Assembly (NCBI GenBank): GCA_900473685.1
Contig: UCNE01000013.1
Span: forward strand, 1 to 64,000
Source: Hyphomicrobiales bacterium
Lineage (GTDB): Bacteria > Pseudomonadota > Alphaproteobacteria > Rhizobiales > Rhizobiaceae
Direction: 5' to 3'
DNA: 64,000 nt
Shown here piece after piece: positions 34,953-44,827 of the stretch. The translations under genes were made by a program, and so were the position numbers. The number at the start of each line of letters is the position of its first letter. Position 1 is the first letter of the stretch. The notes under the pieces are model-generated. The model was not told the DNA's origin. It did no database searches and saw nothing but the letters and a program-made list of their open reading frames with translations.

Positions 34953-35630
34953 ATGCCCGAAATCATCTTCAACGGACCGGCCGGTCGCCTCGAAGGCCGT
35001 TACCAGCCGTCCAAGCAGAAGAACGCCCCGATCGCCATCGTCCTGCATCCGCACCCGCAGTTTGGCGGCACGATGAACAACCAGATCGTCTACCAGCTGT
35101 TCTACATGTTCCAGAAGCGCGGTTTCACGACGCTCCGGTTCAATTTCCGTTCGATCGGCCGCAGTCAGGGCGAATTCGACCATGGCGCCGGCGAACTGTC
35201 GGATGCTGCATCGGCCCTCGACTGGGTGCAGAGCATGCATCCCGATTCGAAGAGCTGCTGGGTCGCGGGCTATTCCTTCGGCGCCTGGATCGGTATGCAG
35301 CTCCTGATGCGCCGTCCGGAAATCGAAGGCTTCATGTCGATCGCACCGCAGCCGAACACCTATGACTTCTCGTTCCTGGCGCCCTGCCCGTCCTCCGGCC
35401 TGATCATCAACGGCGATCTCGACAAGGTCGCGCCTGAAAAGGACGTCAACAATCTCGTCGACAAGCTGAAGGCGCAGAAGGGCATCCTGATCACTCACAA
35501 GACCGTGCCGGGTGCAAACCACTTCTTCAACGGCCAGGTCGATACGCTGATGGGAGAATGCGAGGACTACCTCGACCGTCGCCTGAACGGCGAACTGACG
35601 CCGGAACCAGCAGCAAAGCGTATCCGCTAA
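34953..35630 (+). CDS. Alpha/beta hydrolase
   Basis: A 225-residue alpha/beta-hydrolase of the short type related to the plant-like KANL3/YtmA group. It shows IVLHPHPQFGGTMNN (oxyanion region), LRFNFRSIGRSQGEFDHG, the nucleophile elbow GYSFGAW, the acid in INGDLDKVAPE and the catalytic His in GANHFFNGQVD. The usual G-x-S-x-G is complete (G-Y-S-F-G). No signal peptide, so it is cytoplasmic; the substrate is unknown. ATG at 34953 follows CGGAGAG. It is divergent from the suf operon and shares its upstream region with the Irr-box candidate. Confidence 0.88.
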   Translation: MPEIIFNGPAGRLEGRYQPSKQKNAPIAIVLHPHPQFGGTMNNQIVYQLFYMFQKRGFTTLRFNFRSIGRSQGEFDHGAGELSDAASALDWVQSMHPDSKSCWVAGYSFGAWIGMQLLMRRPEIEGFMSIAPQPNTYDFSFLAPCPSSGLIINGDLDKVAPEKDVNNLVDKLKAQKGILITHKTVPGANHFFNGQVDTLMGECEDYLDRRLNGELTPEPAAKRIR

Positions 35631-35670
35631 CGGCTTAAAGGGCTGGCCCCCCCGGCTCCAGGTTTTCCAA

Positions 35671-35712
35671 ATGGCACTCTGCGTCATCAATAGTCGCCGG
35701 GTGCCATTTTTT
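35671..35712 (+). terminator. Intrinsic terminator after hydrolase
   Basis: AAATGGCAC (35669-35677) pairs with GTGCCATTT (35701-35709), a 9-bp stem with a 23-base loop, running into TTTTTTA. It lies about 40 bases after the hydrolase stop. Confidence 0.65.
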
Positions 35713-35918
35713 ATGGCGGTGGAGGTCCAGGCAACACCGCGCTTCCGTCTTGTTGCCATTTCCGACTCGCGATATTGATGGAGGTACAGGCTTGGCCCGC
35801 GCCTCCTCCCTCCAATCGGGGAAGTATCGTTCATACGGGGTATTTCCATCATCGAGCCATCTGTTCGAGCGCCGCATAAGGAGGGATTGCGTTTTCTGCT
35901 CGCAATGGAGGTTTTGTG

Positions 35919-36632
35919 ATGAGGCTATCCGCCCCGGTCTATCAATTAAAACGCCGCGCCAAGCTCTTGGTCCGGGATGAAAAAATTCCCCTGCATGCCG
36001 CCCTGGATCGCATTGCAAACCAGGAGGGTTTTGTCGGATGGAGCTTGCTTGCTGCGCAAACTGCAGAGAGTTCCGGCGAAACGAACATCCTGTCCCGGCT
36101 TTGCGATGGCGATATCGTCCTGCTGGGAGCCCGGCCCGGACATGGCAAAACGCTACTGGGATTAAAGCTCCTGCTCGATGCGGTCGGTGATGGCCGCAAG
36201 GGCATCTTCTTTACCCTCGAATATACCGAGCATGAGACCCGGCAACGCATCCTGTCACTGCAAGGCGAAACACCCGGCCTTGGTGATCTCGTCGAGATCG
36301 TCACCGATGATGATATCTGCGCCGATTACATGATCCGTCATCTTGCCGATGCGCCCCGCGGAACGGTCGCGGTCATCGATTACCTGCAGATTCTCGATCA
36401 GCGCAGAACCAAGCCCGAGCTTTCGCAGCAACTCGCGGCACTTCAGGCTTTTGCAGAAAAGGCCGGGATCATTCTGGCCTTCATCTCGCAGATCGACCGT
36501 ACGTATCGGCCTGACGAAAAGCCGCTGCCAGACATGCAAGACATCCGCCTGCCCAACCGGTTCGACACGGGAATTTTTTCAAAGGCGTGCTTCCTGCACG
36601 AGGGCAAGCTGCAGTTTCAAGCGATTGCGTGA
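35919..36632 (+). CDS. Stand-alone DnaB-like RecA-fold ATPase
   Basis: A 237-residue P-loop ATPase that looks like the motor domain of a replicative DnaB helicase without the N-terminal primase-binding part. It has a Walker A variant (VLLGARPGHGKTLLGLKLL), the H1a-like FFTLEYTEHETRQRIL, Walker B (TVAVIDYLQILDQ) and a sensor-like IILAFISQIDRTY. The N-terminal 55 residues (VYQLKRRAKLLVRDEKIPLHAALDRIANQEG) are a short basic helical lead. It cannot replace DnaB and its role is unknown; similar short proteins occur in rhizobia. GGAGG lies 7 bases before ATG 35919. Nearby genes give no clue. Confidence 0.75.
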   Translation: MRLSAPVYQLKRRAKLLVRDEKIPLHAALDRIANQEGFVGWSLLAAQTAESSGETNILSRLCDGDIVLLGARPGHGKTLLGLKLLLDAVGDGRKGIFFTLEYTEHETRQRILSLQGETPGLGDLVEIVTDDDICADYMIRHLADAPRGTVAVIDYLQILDQRRTKPELSQQLAALQAFAEKAGIILAFISQIDRTYRPDEKPLPDMQDIRLPNRFDTGIFSKACFLHEGKLQFQAIA

Positions 36633-36695
36633 TGGTTTGGTCTGCCGGGGTGGTCACCCGGCAGACAGATCATCCCGCCTGTCCCGATAAGACGC

Positions 36696-37889
36696 TCAGG
36701 CCTGTGCCTGCCACTCCTGCGGGCTGTTGGTCATGGGCTGGCCTGCGCGGTTTACCCGGTTGCGTCCGCTCTTCTTGGCATCGTAGAGGGCCGCATCAGC
36801 ACCCTTGATTGCATCGGCGATCGAATCACCGGGGGCTGCGAGCGTGCAAACGCCAAAACTGGCCGACAGGCGAACCGTCTCCGGCAACCCGCCGATCATA
36901 AGCGATGCAAACGTATTGCGCAGTCCCTGCGCAAACAGATAACCGGTGGCCGTGCTGGTGGACGGCAAAAAGATGGCAAATTCTTCGCCGCCAAAACGCG
37001 CACAAATCGCCTCCGTCGGAGCGTGACCGGCGAGCATACGGCCGAATGCCAGGATGACCTGATCACCGGCGGCATGTCCGTAGGTATCGTTCACCGACTT
37101 GAAGTGATCGAGATCACAAACGATCACGCAATGGGGATAGGCAGACATGGGGCGCGCAAGAATCTGGCTCACTCTTCCATCGAAACCGCGCCGGTTCAAA
37201 AGTCCTGACAGAGGATCGATTTCCGAGTTCGCCTTGGCATCGTCCATGATCTCAAGCACGATGACGGCCAGCAATGTCAGGCCAGTGGAGACGACCAGCA
37301 CGGCACTGAGGCTCTGGGAAACCAGCGCATAGGTACTGCCGAGATAGGCCTGCGCCGTGCTTCCGCCGCTGAAGATCACGGCGAAATAGACCTTGCTTAC
37401 AAAATTCCCAGCCGTAATCAGCAACAGTGCCATCAGGATCCGGTCGCTCGTCTCGCGCCGCCCCGACCGGTAGACCGCAACTGCGCACATCAACTCTGCA
37501 ATCGCAAACGGTGCCTGGTAGCCAAGCGAATGCACGAACGTGCCCCGCGGCAGGTCGTAGATCATCAGATTGAGAGGAAGTGCAGCGCACAAAAGCGCCG
37601 TCATCGCCCAAATATTCGACGGAACGGCGTAGAGCCGGCCGATACCGATACGGATCATCAGGAGTGCGATCAATAGAGAACTGAAAGCGCCAAAACTGGC
37701 GATCCGGTCGAAATCGCCATAGCGGATGGCAACTTCAAAGAAGGCGGACAGCGATGCGACGGCAAAGGCGACCGCAAACCAGCGGCCGGCGGCGGGAATG
37801 CGGCTGCGTCTGGAGATGACGAGAAAAAACACGCAAAAAAGCTGCGCTATCAGGAAATTGACGGTCAGAAGGAAAAGCGCGCCGTTCAT
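36696..37889 (-). CDS. Membrane-bound diguanylate cyclase (GGDEF)
   Basis: Predicted inner-membrane protein of 397 residues making cyclic di-GMP. Residues 1-210 hold about seven hydrophobic segments (for example FLLTVNFLIAQLFCVFFLVI and VLVVSTGLTLLAVIVLEIM), and the C-terminal GGDEF domain starts at DPLSGLLNRRGFD. The active-site loop near residue 301 reads GGEEF, an accepted active variant. The usual inhibitory I-site (RxxD five residues before) is absent (APTE), so it may lack product inhibition. ATG 37889 is preferred because a longer frame would run into anmK. No EAL domain is attached. Confidence 0.88.
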   Translation of the reverse strand: MNGALFLLTVNFLIAQLFCVFFLVISRRSRIPAAGRWFAVAFAVASLSAFFEVAIRYGDFDRIASFGAFSSLLIALLMIRIGIGRLYAVPSNIWAMTALLCAALPLNLMIYDLPRGTFVHSLGYQAPFAIAELMCAVAVYRSGRRETSDRILMALLLITAGNFVSKVYFAVIFSGGSTAQAYLGSTYALVSQSLSAVLVVSTGLTLLAVIVLEIMDDAKANSEIDPLSGLLNRRGFDGRVSQILARPMSAYPHCVIVCDLDHFKSVNDTYGHAAGDQVILAFGRMLAGHAPTEAICARFGGEEFAIFLPSTSTATGYLFAQGLRNTFASLMIGGLPETVRLSASFGVCTLAAPGDSIADAIKGADAALYDAKKSGRNRVNRAGQPMTNSPQEWQAQA

Positions 37890-37993
37890 CTCTACGTCCG
37901 TTTCGAGTACGCACACGCCGCGCGTTCTCTTCCACCATGCCACAGGGCATCGCAGATTCGTGTGAATGGTACCGATGCCAGGCAAAAGAAACG

Positions 37994-39148
37994 TTAATCG
38001 GCAGCCGACGGCGGCGAGCCCAAGGCGGCGTTGAAGACCCCGCCGGTAACCGGCTCTGTTACGCCCGTCGTGCCGGGAAACGTCAGCGGCAATCCTTTGA
38101 GCGAGCGCACGGCAAGATAGGCCCATGCCTCCGCCTCCATGGCATCGCCATCAAGGCCTGCAGCTTCGGCGGAAACGACCGTTGCCTCCTCGCGCAACGC
38201 AAGTTCGGTGAGATCGCGCATGATGATCCGGTTCAGTCGTCCACCACCGCAGATGATGTAGGCGCCGGGCTGTTCCGGCAGGTGCTGTGCCGATTTGAGG
38301 ACGGCGGCAGCCGTGACATAGGCAAGGGTGCGGGCGCCATCTTCAAGGCCCGCATCGGCACCAGCGGGAGGCGAAAAATCGTTGCGATCGAGCGAGCGGC
38401 GCTTGCTGGCGGAGAAGAACGGATTTTCCAGATAGCGTTCCGCCAGGCCAGCGATGACATGACCCTCGCTGGCAATCATGCCGCCCTGGTCATAGGGGAT
38501 GCCCGCATGCGCTTCGACCCACTGGTCGATCAGCGTATTGCCGGGGCCACTGTCATAGGCAACGATCTGCCCGCCGGTGCCGACACATGTCAGGTTGGAA
38601 ATGCCGCCGATATTGACGAACACCACCGGGCGCCCGGAGCGAAGTTCCGCAGGTAAGCCGGCGGCAAGAGCCGCATGGTAGGCCGGGATCAGCGGCGCGC
38701 CCTGCCCGCCATGCGCCATGTCATTGGCGCGCATGTCGTGAACAACGGCAATGCCGGTTTCGCGCGCCAGCAGCGCACCGTCGCCAAGCTGGACGGTCAG
38801 CGCCTGGTCCGGACGATGCAACACGGTCTGGCCATGAAACCCGATCACATCAACATCTGCGGACAGAATATTGTTTTTCTTCAGAAAATCCTGAACGGCG
38901 CTCGCATGACGCCTCGTCAGTTCGCGCTCGACATCGGCAAGGGTACCCGGCCGCTCCTCGCGCTGCCGGATCGCCTTGGCCTCTTCCAGAGCCTGTTTCA
39001 GGCGATCGCGAAACTTTGCGTCATAGGCTATTCCAAGGGCTGCGCCACGCTCGACCTTGCCGCGGCCATCGGTTCGAATGAGCGCGATGTCGATGCCGTC
39101 CATGCTGGTGCCGCTCATCAGTCCGATCGCCGTCTTCACCTGCGTCAT
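37994..39148 (-). CDS. anmK: Anhydro-N-acetylmuramic acid kinase
   Basis: Phosphorylates and hydrolyses 1,6-anhydro-MurNAc to MurNAc-6-phosphate during peptidoglycan recycling. 384 residues with the AnmK signatures [14 protein letters not shown] at the N-terminus, [43 protein letters not shown] and [11 protein letters not shown]. The C-terminal FPGTTGV is also typical. ATG 39148 is chosen because the conserved start [10 protein letters not shown] follows GGGG. Divergent from tyrS with about 130 bases between the starts, the usual alphaproteobacterial arrangement. Confidence 0.95.
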   Translation of the reverse strand: MTQVKTAIGLMSGTSMDGIDIALIRTDGRGKVERGAALGIAYDAKFRDRLKQALEEAKAIRQREERPGTLADVERELTRRHASAVQDFLKKNNILSADVDVIGFHGQTVLHRPDQALTVQLGDGALLARETGIAVVHDMRANDMAHGGQGAPLIPAYHAALAAGLPAELRSGRPVVFVNIGGISNLTCVGTGGQIVAYDSGPGNTLIDQWVEAHAGIPYDQGGMIASEGHVIAGLAERYLENPFFSASKRRSLDRNDFSPPAGADAGLEDGARTLAYVTAAAVLKSAQHLPEQPGAYIICGGGRLNRIIMRDLTELALREEATVVSAEAAGLDGDAMEAEAWAYLAVRSLKGLPLTFPGTTGVTEPVTGGVFNAALGSPPSAAD

Positions 39149-39279
39149 CCCGCACACAACCCCAAAGAAAACATTCACAATGCAAACACGTGCACTTTTC
39201 AGCAAACAGTGCTAAACGCCGCGCAAATATCCAGCAAGTCCTCATTCTTCTCCAAGCAGCCCACCGAAAGAGACAGGTC

Positions 39280-40533
39280 ATGTCCGAATTCAAGTCCGAT
39301 TTCCTTCACACCCTCCATGAACGCGGCTTCATCCACCAGACATCCGACAATGCTGGACTGGATGCGCTGTTCAACAAGGAGACCGTGACGGCCTATATCG
39401 GCTACGATCCGACGGCTTCGAGCCTGCATGTCGGACACCTGACTCAGGTCATGCTGCTGCATTGGCTGCAGACGACCGGCCATCGTCCCATCTCCCTGAT
39501 GGGGGGAGGTACCGGCATGGTCGGCGACCCTTCCTTCAAGGAAGAGGCACGAAAGCTTATGACGGTCGACATGATCGAGGAAAACATCACCTCGCTGAAG
39601 CACGTTTTCGCCAACTACCTGAATTACAATGATGGTCCGAGTGGTGCTCGGATGATCAACAATGCCGAATGGTTGCGGCCGCTCAACTACCTCGAATTCT
39701 TACGCGACGTTGGCCGCCACTTCTCGGTTAACCGCATGCTCGCCTTTGACAGCGTCAAGACACGGCTGGATCGCGAACAGTCGCTGTCCTTTCTCGAATT
39801 CAACTACATGATCTTGCAGGCCTACGATTTTGTCGAACTGGCCAAGCGATACGATTGCCGCTTGCAAATGGGTGGTTCCGACCAGTGGGGCAATATCATC
39901 AATGGTATCGATCTCGGCCATCGCATGGGCACCCCGCAACTCTACGCACTGACATCGCCGCTTTTGACCACCTCTTCCGGGGCCAAAATGGGTAAATCCG
40001 CCTCCGGCGCAGTCTGGCTCAATGCCGATCTCCTGTCCGTTTATGACTTTTGGCAGTACTGGCGTAACACTGAAGATGCCGATGTCAGCCGCTTCCTGAA
40101 GCTGTTTACGACGCTGCCGATGACGGAAATTGCCCGGCTGTCTGCAATAGGCGGAGCAGAGCTCAACGAAGTGAAAAAGATCCTCGCAACCGAAGTGACA
40201 GCGATTCTCCACGGACGTGCGGCGGCGGAAGAAGCGGCTGAAACCGCCCGCAAGACTTTCGAAGAAGGTGGCCTTGCGGCCAATTTGCCGTCCATCGATG
40301 TCCCCACTGCGGAGCTTGAAGCCGGCATTGGTGTCCTCGCGCTGTTCGTGCGCGCCGGTCTCGCCGAATCCAATGGCAAGGTGCGGCAGTTCCTCAAGGA
40401 TGGCGCCGTTCGGCTCAATGATGCTGTTGTCAGCGACGACCGCCAGATGATCGGCACTGGTGACGTCACGGCAGATGGCGTGATCAAGCTGTCACTCGGC
40501 AAGAAGAAGCATATTCTCGTGCGGCCGGCCTAA
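39280..40533 (+). CDS. tyrS: Tyrosyl-tRNA synthetase
   Basis: Class I aminoacyl-tRNA synthetase charging tRNA-Tyr. 417 residues. The HIGH motif variant is in [15 protein letters not shown], the tyrosine-binding region in [17 protein letters not shown] and GGSDQWGNI, and the KMSKS motif variant near residue 235 is KMGKS ([16 protein letters not shown]). The C-terminal S4 RNA-binding domain is intact ([17 protein letters not shown]). ATG at 39280 is preceded by GAAAGAGACAGG. A terminator follows directly, so it is a single-gene unit. Confidence 0.97.
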   Translation: MSEFKSDFLHTLHERGFIHQTSDNAGLDALFNKETVTAYIGYDPTASSLHVGHLTQVMLLHWLQTTGHRPISLMGGGTGMVGDPSFKEEARKLMTVDMIEENITSLKHVFANYLNYNDGPSGARMINNAEWLRPLNYLEFLRDVGRHFSVNRMLAFDSVKTRLDREQSLSFLEFNYMILQAYDFVELAKRYDCRLQMGGSDQWGNIINGIDLGHRMGTPQLYALTSPLLTTSSGAKMGKSASGAVWLNADLLSVYDFWQYWRNTEDADVSRFLKLFTTLPMTEIARLSAIGGAELNEVKKILATEVTAILHGRAAAEEAAETARKTFEEGGLAANLPSIDVPTAELEAGIGVLALFVRAGLAESNGKVRQFLKDGAVRLNDAVVSDDRQMIGTGDVTADGVIKLSLGKKKHILVRPA

Positions 40534-40560
40534 AACGTTCACGACATCGAGCGAGACCCA

Positions 40561-40587
40561 AACCGGCGGTAATCCCGCCGGTTTTTT
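40561..40587 (+). terminator. Intrinsic terminator of tyrS
   Basis: AACCGGCGG (40561-40569) pairs with CCGCCGGTT (40575-40583) around TAATC, followed by TTTTA. It lies between the converging tyrS and AsmA-like genes and overlaps the stop codon of the latter. Confidence 0.9.
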
Positions 40588-43500
40588 ATTGGAATTCAAA
40601 GATGCTGCGGAACACGCCGGGCGCAATGATCGATAGCGGGTTGATCGTCAGGTTCGGCTTGGCAAACGGGCCGACCAGTTTGAAGGTGATCCCCAGCAAG
40701 CCCCGATCCCGGCCATTGCCGAGAAGGACGCCGATGATCGGAAGTTCGCCGAACAGGCGGTTGAGGCCGTAGGCCGGCATGAACGTGCCGGTCATGTCCA
40801 TGTTGCCGTTCTTGTCGCGCACCGTTCCCTGGAACGTCGCACCAACATCGACCCCGCGTACCACCCCGCCGTCGATCACGATCGATCCGTTGTCGAGCGC
40901 CACGTTGGCGGAACCCCGCTCGAAGCGAGCCGAACTTACGTCGATATCCCTCTTCACTGCCTGGTTGAGGCTTCTTCCGTCCGCACCCGCCGGCGTCGAT
41001 ACGATCGATTGCAGCCGCGCTTCGTTGACCAGGGAGAACTTGCGGATATCGATATTGCCGCGCCAGGAACTGCCGCCGCGATCGCGCAGCTTGAGGTTCA
41101 AAAGGCCGCCGCGCATGTTGCTGTAGATATTCGCAAACCGGGCCAGCGACCCCGCATCGCCGCTGGTCAGTTCGAGCGTATTGTCGGCACCGTCCTTCGT
41201 CAGTTTGGCAACCACGGCCTGACCGCTATCGGTCACCGCCGAAAGATCGACCGCATCGATCTGCTTGCCTCTCGCCACATAGTTCAGATTGACGTTGGAC
41301 AGCGCCTCCGAATGAAATCCGGTCACCTGCTGGAGGTTTGCATTGATGGCGATCCGCTTGCCGTCCCCCCCCCCGTCGCCTGACCCGTTGCGCAGGCTTT
41401 CGATGACCGGACGCATATCGGCGGATGAGCCATTGACGCTGACGGCAAAACCGCTTTTCTGGCGCTTGATATTGACGGCGTAATTGTCGCCCTTGGAGAG
41501 CTGGACCGAGGAAAACTCTCCGGAATTCAAACCAGACTTGTCGAGAACGAGGGAGCCTGCGGCGCCAAAACCGTCGCCGTTCAGCTTCAGATTACTGATC
41601 TGCGTGACGCCCTCGGTGGTGGTTGCCGAAAAGGTCGCCTTGGCGCTGATCCCCGCCCCCTTCGACCAGCCGATCCAGGGAAGCGAAAGCGAGGCATTGC
41701 CGAGATCGGCCGAAACCGTGTGCTGATCGTTGTCATTGACCAGGATATCCAGCCCGACAGGTCCGCTGACAATACCGGCAAGCCCGGGCGCCAGCTTGGC
41801 AAGGTCACCATCGTTGAGCGTCCCGGAAATCTCCCGCTTGCGCGCAACCGTGCTCGAGGCTCCGACCGGCTCGACGACGGAAATATTCATCTCCCCACCA
41901 TCGATGTCCGCCTTGGCCTCCAGCACCGCCTGAACCGGATCGATCCGCATTGTTCCCTTGATGTTGGAGATATTGCGGCCGGCAAAGGGTTTGTTGACGG
42001 TCACACCATTCAGCGACATCTGCGCCTGCCATTGCGGCGGCGGCGGTTTTTGGGCCGTGACCAGACCGAAACGTGCACCGACCTGGGCCGTCATCTCGCC
42101 GGAAAAATCCTCCGGCTTGAAGGGGGTCCGCTGCAGCGCAAGGATCGGCCTGTAGCTGACAAGCTCGGCAATCGCATCGGCCTGCCCCGCCACATCGAGT
42201 TTCATTTCGGCGATCAGCGGCTTTTCATAGGTATTGGGGATGACGAAATCGCCGCCGTTCACCGTCGCCGAGCGCCCGGACGGGAAATAAGCCGTTCCGC
42301 GCTGGATCTTCACATCCATACGCTCGCCTTTCAGGTTGAAAGCGCCGGCAGCATCGCGCAAGGGCGGGATGTCGCCGGCCAGATTGACCCGCGCATCGGC
42401 AATATTGAATTGAACGCTCAGCTCTTCGGCGTTGAGATCGATCGGGCCAACGGTCCGTGTGATCCGTCCCATAGGCAAGAAGACTTCGATTTTGCCATCC
42501 GTAACCGTGCCGCCGAAGATATTGTTGATCACCCAGCGCCGCGCAGTCTTGCCGACCCACCAGGGCCAGAGCTGCTTGACGGCAGCAGACTGTATCTTGC
42601 TGGTCAATAGCGCAAAGCTGATCTGCGGCGAGGTTTCCCCGAACGTCATGGATAGCGACCCGGCAGCGGTGCCGAGCCCGCTGGCAACCGTCAGTTCATC
42701 GAACACCAGCTGATGGCTTTCCGGCAGGTAACGCCCCTGAGCCTTGGCATCGAATATCAGCGGCGCTTCGGTGACATCGATCGGCGACGAACTGGCAGCT
42801 TGCAGCAGAAGATCGACCGAGAAACCCTTCTTGCCGGCAAGCGCCGCCGGATCGAGATCGGCAATTGCGCCGGTAAAGGGAAAGGTCGACCGGCCGACGC
42901 GTACCATCGACGGCAATATCTCGATCCGGTCGCGGACAAAATCATAGCTGACATTCAGCTCGGAGGGCTTGAGTTCCGACGTAAACCCGCCCGCATCGAA
43001 TGCGCCACCATTGGAGCGGCCGTTCAACTGCAGGGTCGGTGGCGTGTTTTCGGCCGCCCGGGTGGCCTTGATGGTCAGGTCGGCGCTGCTTTTGATCCCG
43101 AAGGCTAGCTCGGTCGCGGTATCATCGCGGTGCAGAAAGGCAGACAAGGGCAGCCCGATGGCGGAGCCGTCAAGTGCCGTGACACGCCCGCTCTGCCGGT
43201 CAGCGCGCAGATGAAGTTGCGAAGATTGTCCGTCAACGGAAAAGACGCCGTCAATCTGCATCGATCCATCGGCGGTACGTTTGAAATCCACGGTCTCGAC
43301 CACGACCGGCACGACCCGCTGGCGAGGCCCGGAAAAAGACAATTGCAGATCGGCGATCCGCACGGTTTCGGTATCGCTGCGGCCGATCAGTTGCGAGATA
43401 TTGTCGATTTGGCTGAAAACGACTTCCAGCCCATCGGCAACATCCGCGATGCGTATCGCCGCCAGATCGATCGGCTTGCCTTGAGGCAACAACGACGGAT

Positions 43501-43978
43501 CGAGCATCGCCCCTTCCGCCTCGATCCGCGAAACGGCAATCCGGCCGGTTATCAAAGCCAGCGGATTGAGTTCGATAAAGACAGAGTTGGTGGTGACCAG
43601 GCGCTTGTTGGAGGCGTTCTCCACCAGCGTCACATTCTGCGCCTTCAGCGCCAGCGCACCGTTCGACGTCACCCGCAGGACGGTGCTTCCGACCTCGGCG
43701 TGATAATTGCTGCCAGTCGCCGTGTTGAGCGCCATCTGTGCCCGCGCATTCAACGGTTCATCCAGAAAACCGCCTTCGATGGCAGCCACCAGCAGGGCGC
43801 CAATCAGAAGGATAATCGAGGCGACGACAGCCGCGATAGTAAAGGCGAGGTGCATGATGCCGCGCTTGTTCGGCGCGTGAACGATACATGGATCATGAGC
43901 CTGCGCGGATGGCAGGGAATGCAGAGCGACAATGTCTTCCTTGCGAAACGATACCTTTTCGCCGCGGATTTCATTCAT
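40586..43978 (-). CDS. Large AsmA/YhdP-type envelope protein (DUF3971)
   Basis: A 1,130-residue protein with one N-terminal membrane helix (LAFTIAAVVASIILLIGALLVA, about residues 43-64 of the product) and a very long periplasmic part built of AsmA/DUF3971 beta-repeats, ending in an AsmA-like C-terminal domain (GTVRDKNGNMDMTGTFMPAYGLN, LGITFKLVGPFAKPNLTINPLS). Proteins of this kind (YhdP, TamB, AsmA) form bridge-like channels for phospholipid transport to the outer membrane. ATG 43978 is used; the frame begins on TTG 21 bases earlier. The coding strand holds a run of ten G at 41374-41365 inside a Gly/Asp stretch (GSGDGGGDGK). No neighbours in the operon are visible. Confidence 0.85.
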   Translation of the reverse strand: MNEIRGEKVSFRKEDIVALHSLPSAQAHDPCIVHAPNKRGIMHLAFTIAAVVASIILLIGALLVAAIEGGFLDEPLNARAQMALNTATGSNYHAEVGSTVLRVTSNGALALKAQNVTLVENASNKRLVTTNSVFIELNPLALITGRIAVSRIEAEGAMLDPSLLPQGKPIDLAAIRIADVADGLEVVFSQIDNISQLIGRSDTETVRIADLQLSFSGPRQRVVPVVVETVDFKRTADGSMQIDGVFSVDGQSSQLHLRADRQSGRVTALDGSAIGLPLSAFLHRDDTATELAFGIKSSADLTIKATRAAENTPPTLQLNGRSNGGAFDAGGFTSELKPSELNVSYDFVRDRIEILPSMVRVGRSTFPFTGAIADLDPAALAGKKGFSVDLLLQAASSSPIDVTEAPLIFDAKAQGRYLPESHQLVFDELTVASGLGTAAGSLSMTFGETSPQISFALLTSKIQSAAVKQLWPWWVGKTARRWVINNIFGGTVTDGKIEVFLPMGRITRTVGPIDLNAEELSVQFNIADARVNLAGDIPPLRDAAGAFNLKGERMDVKIQRGTAYFPSGRSATVNGGDFVIPNTYEKPLIAEMKLDVAGQADAIAELVSYRPILALQRTPFKPEDFSGEMTAQVGARFGLVTAQKPPPPQWQAQMSLNGVTVNKPFAGRNISNIKGTMRIDPVQAVLEAKADIDGGEMNISVVEPVGASSTVARKREISGTLNDGDLAKLAPGLAGIVSGPVGLDILVNDNDQHTVSADLGNASLSLPWIGWSKGAGISAKATFSATTTEGVTQISNLKLNGDGFGAAGSLVLDKSGLNSGEFSSVQLSKGDNYAVNIKRQKSGFAVSVNGSSADMRPVIESLRNGSGDGGGDGKRIAINANLQQVTGFHSEALSNVNLNYVARGKQIDAVDLSAVTDSGQAVVAKLTKDGADNTLELTSGDAGSLARFANIYSNMRGGLLNLKLRDRGGSSWRGNIDIRKFSLVNEARLQSIVSTPAGADGRSLNQAVKRDIDVSSARFERGSANVALDNGSIVIDGGVVRGVDVGATFQGTVRDKNGNMDMTGTFMPAYGLNRLFGELPIIGVLLGNGRDRGLLGITFKLVGPFAKPNLTINPLSIIAPGVFRSIFEFQ
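41365..41374. repeat. Ten-base homopolymer inside AsmA-like gene
   Basis: Ten consecutive C on the plus strand (G on the coding strand) within codons GAC GGG GGG GGG GAC. Slippage by one base would shift the frame about two thirds of the way through the gene. Confidence 0.85.
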
Positions 43979-44344
43979 CAGCGCCGGCGGCCTCCGCAAG
44001 TGTGAAAAAGAATCATGCGGTATTTTCCAATCTCATGCGATTCCATCTCGCGGCATCAGCCGCATACATGCCGCCGATGCCCAACACACGACGTACGCGG
44101 TTGATTTATCTCATGTTATCGCCCGAAAGTACCAAGGACGCAGCGAAGCGTCTTTTGGCATTTGCAGAGGCTACACAGTAGTTAAAGAACGATCCCGGGG
44201 CAAACGATGTCTGCCATTCAATCGATCTTCCCTGTGCGTGAAAACACCCTCTGGTCCCTCCGGCGCTGGACGGGCCGGGTTCCGATTGGATATGCCTCAT
44301 GCGACAACCTTTTGCGGCACATGCCCCAGAATAAAGGAATAACC
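43979..44344. other. Divergent intergenic region, no gene seen
   Basis: About 365 bases between the AsmA-like gene and the peroxiredoxin gene. It holds a small hairpin GACGC/GCGTC (44137-44152) followed by TTTT on the plus strand. Frames here overlap the peroxiredoxin start region only and lack ribosome sites. The promoters of both flanking genes must lie here, but I cannot point to clear -35/-10 boxes. Confidence 0.4.
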
Positions 44345-44827
44345 ATGGCAAACCTGACCGAAGGTGCGCTTGCACCGGACTTTACGCTACCCCGCGACGG
44401 TGGCGGAACCGTTTCCCTGTCGGATTTCAAGGGGAAGCCGGTGGTGCTTTTCTTCTACCCAAAGGACGACACCAGCAGCTGCACCACTGAATCCATTGCC
44501 TTCTCCGGGCTTCTGGGCGCATTTTCACAAGCTGGCGCGGTGGTCATCGGCATGTCGCCCGATTCGGTGAAAAAGCACGACAAGTTTGCCAAGAAATATG
44601 ATCTCTCGGTTATTCTCGCCTCGGATGAAGATCTGGCTGTCTTGAACAGCTATGGCGTCTGGGTCGAAAAAAGCATGTACGGCCGCAAGTATATGGGGGT
44701 CGAGCGGACAACCCTGCTGATCGGCCCGGATGGCGTGATCCGCCGCGTCTGGCCGAAGGTGAAGGTCGCCGGCCATGCCGAAGAGGTCCTAGCCGCAACG
44801 CAAAACCTTGCGAACGGAACTGCGTGA
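44345..44827 (+). CDS. Peroxiredoxin, Bcp/PrxQ type (single Cys)
   Basis: Thiol peroxidase of 160 residues reducing hydroperoxides. The thioredoxin-fold AhpC/Bcp core is clear (LAPDFTLPRDGGGTVSLSDF, PVVLFFYPKDDTSSCTTE, VVIGMSPDSVKKHDKFAKKY, ERTTLLIGPDGVIRRVW). The peroxidatic Cys is residue 46, and it is the only Cys in the protein, so the resolving Cys found five residues later in Escherichia coli Bcp is missing. It must work as a 1-Cys enzyme with an external thiol. ATG at 44345 follows AAAGGAA. The stop overlaps the start of the next gene (GTGA), implying coupled expression. Confidence 0.92.
   Translation: MANLTEGALAPDFTLPRDGGGTVSLSDFKGKPVVLFFYPKDDTSSCTTESIAFSGLLGAFSQAGAVVIGMSPDSVKKHDKFAKKYDLSVILASDEDLAVLNSYGVWVEKSMYGRKYMGVERTTLLIGPDGVIRRVWPKVKVAGHAEEVLAATQNLANGTA

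Noticed and set aside
36696..38126. Longer diguanylate cyclase with 79 extra N-terminal residues
   Set aside because: The extension overlaps anmK, is Arg-rich without membrane character and lacks a ribosome site; the shorter start begins directly at the first membrane helix.
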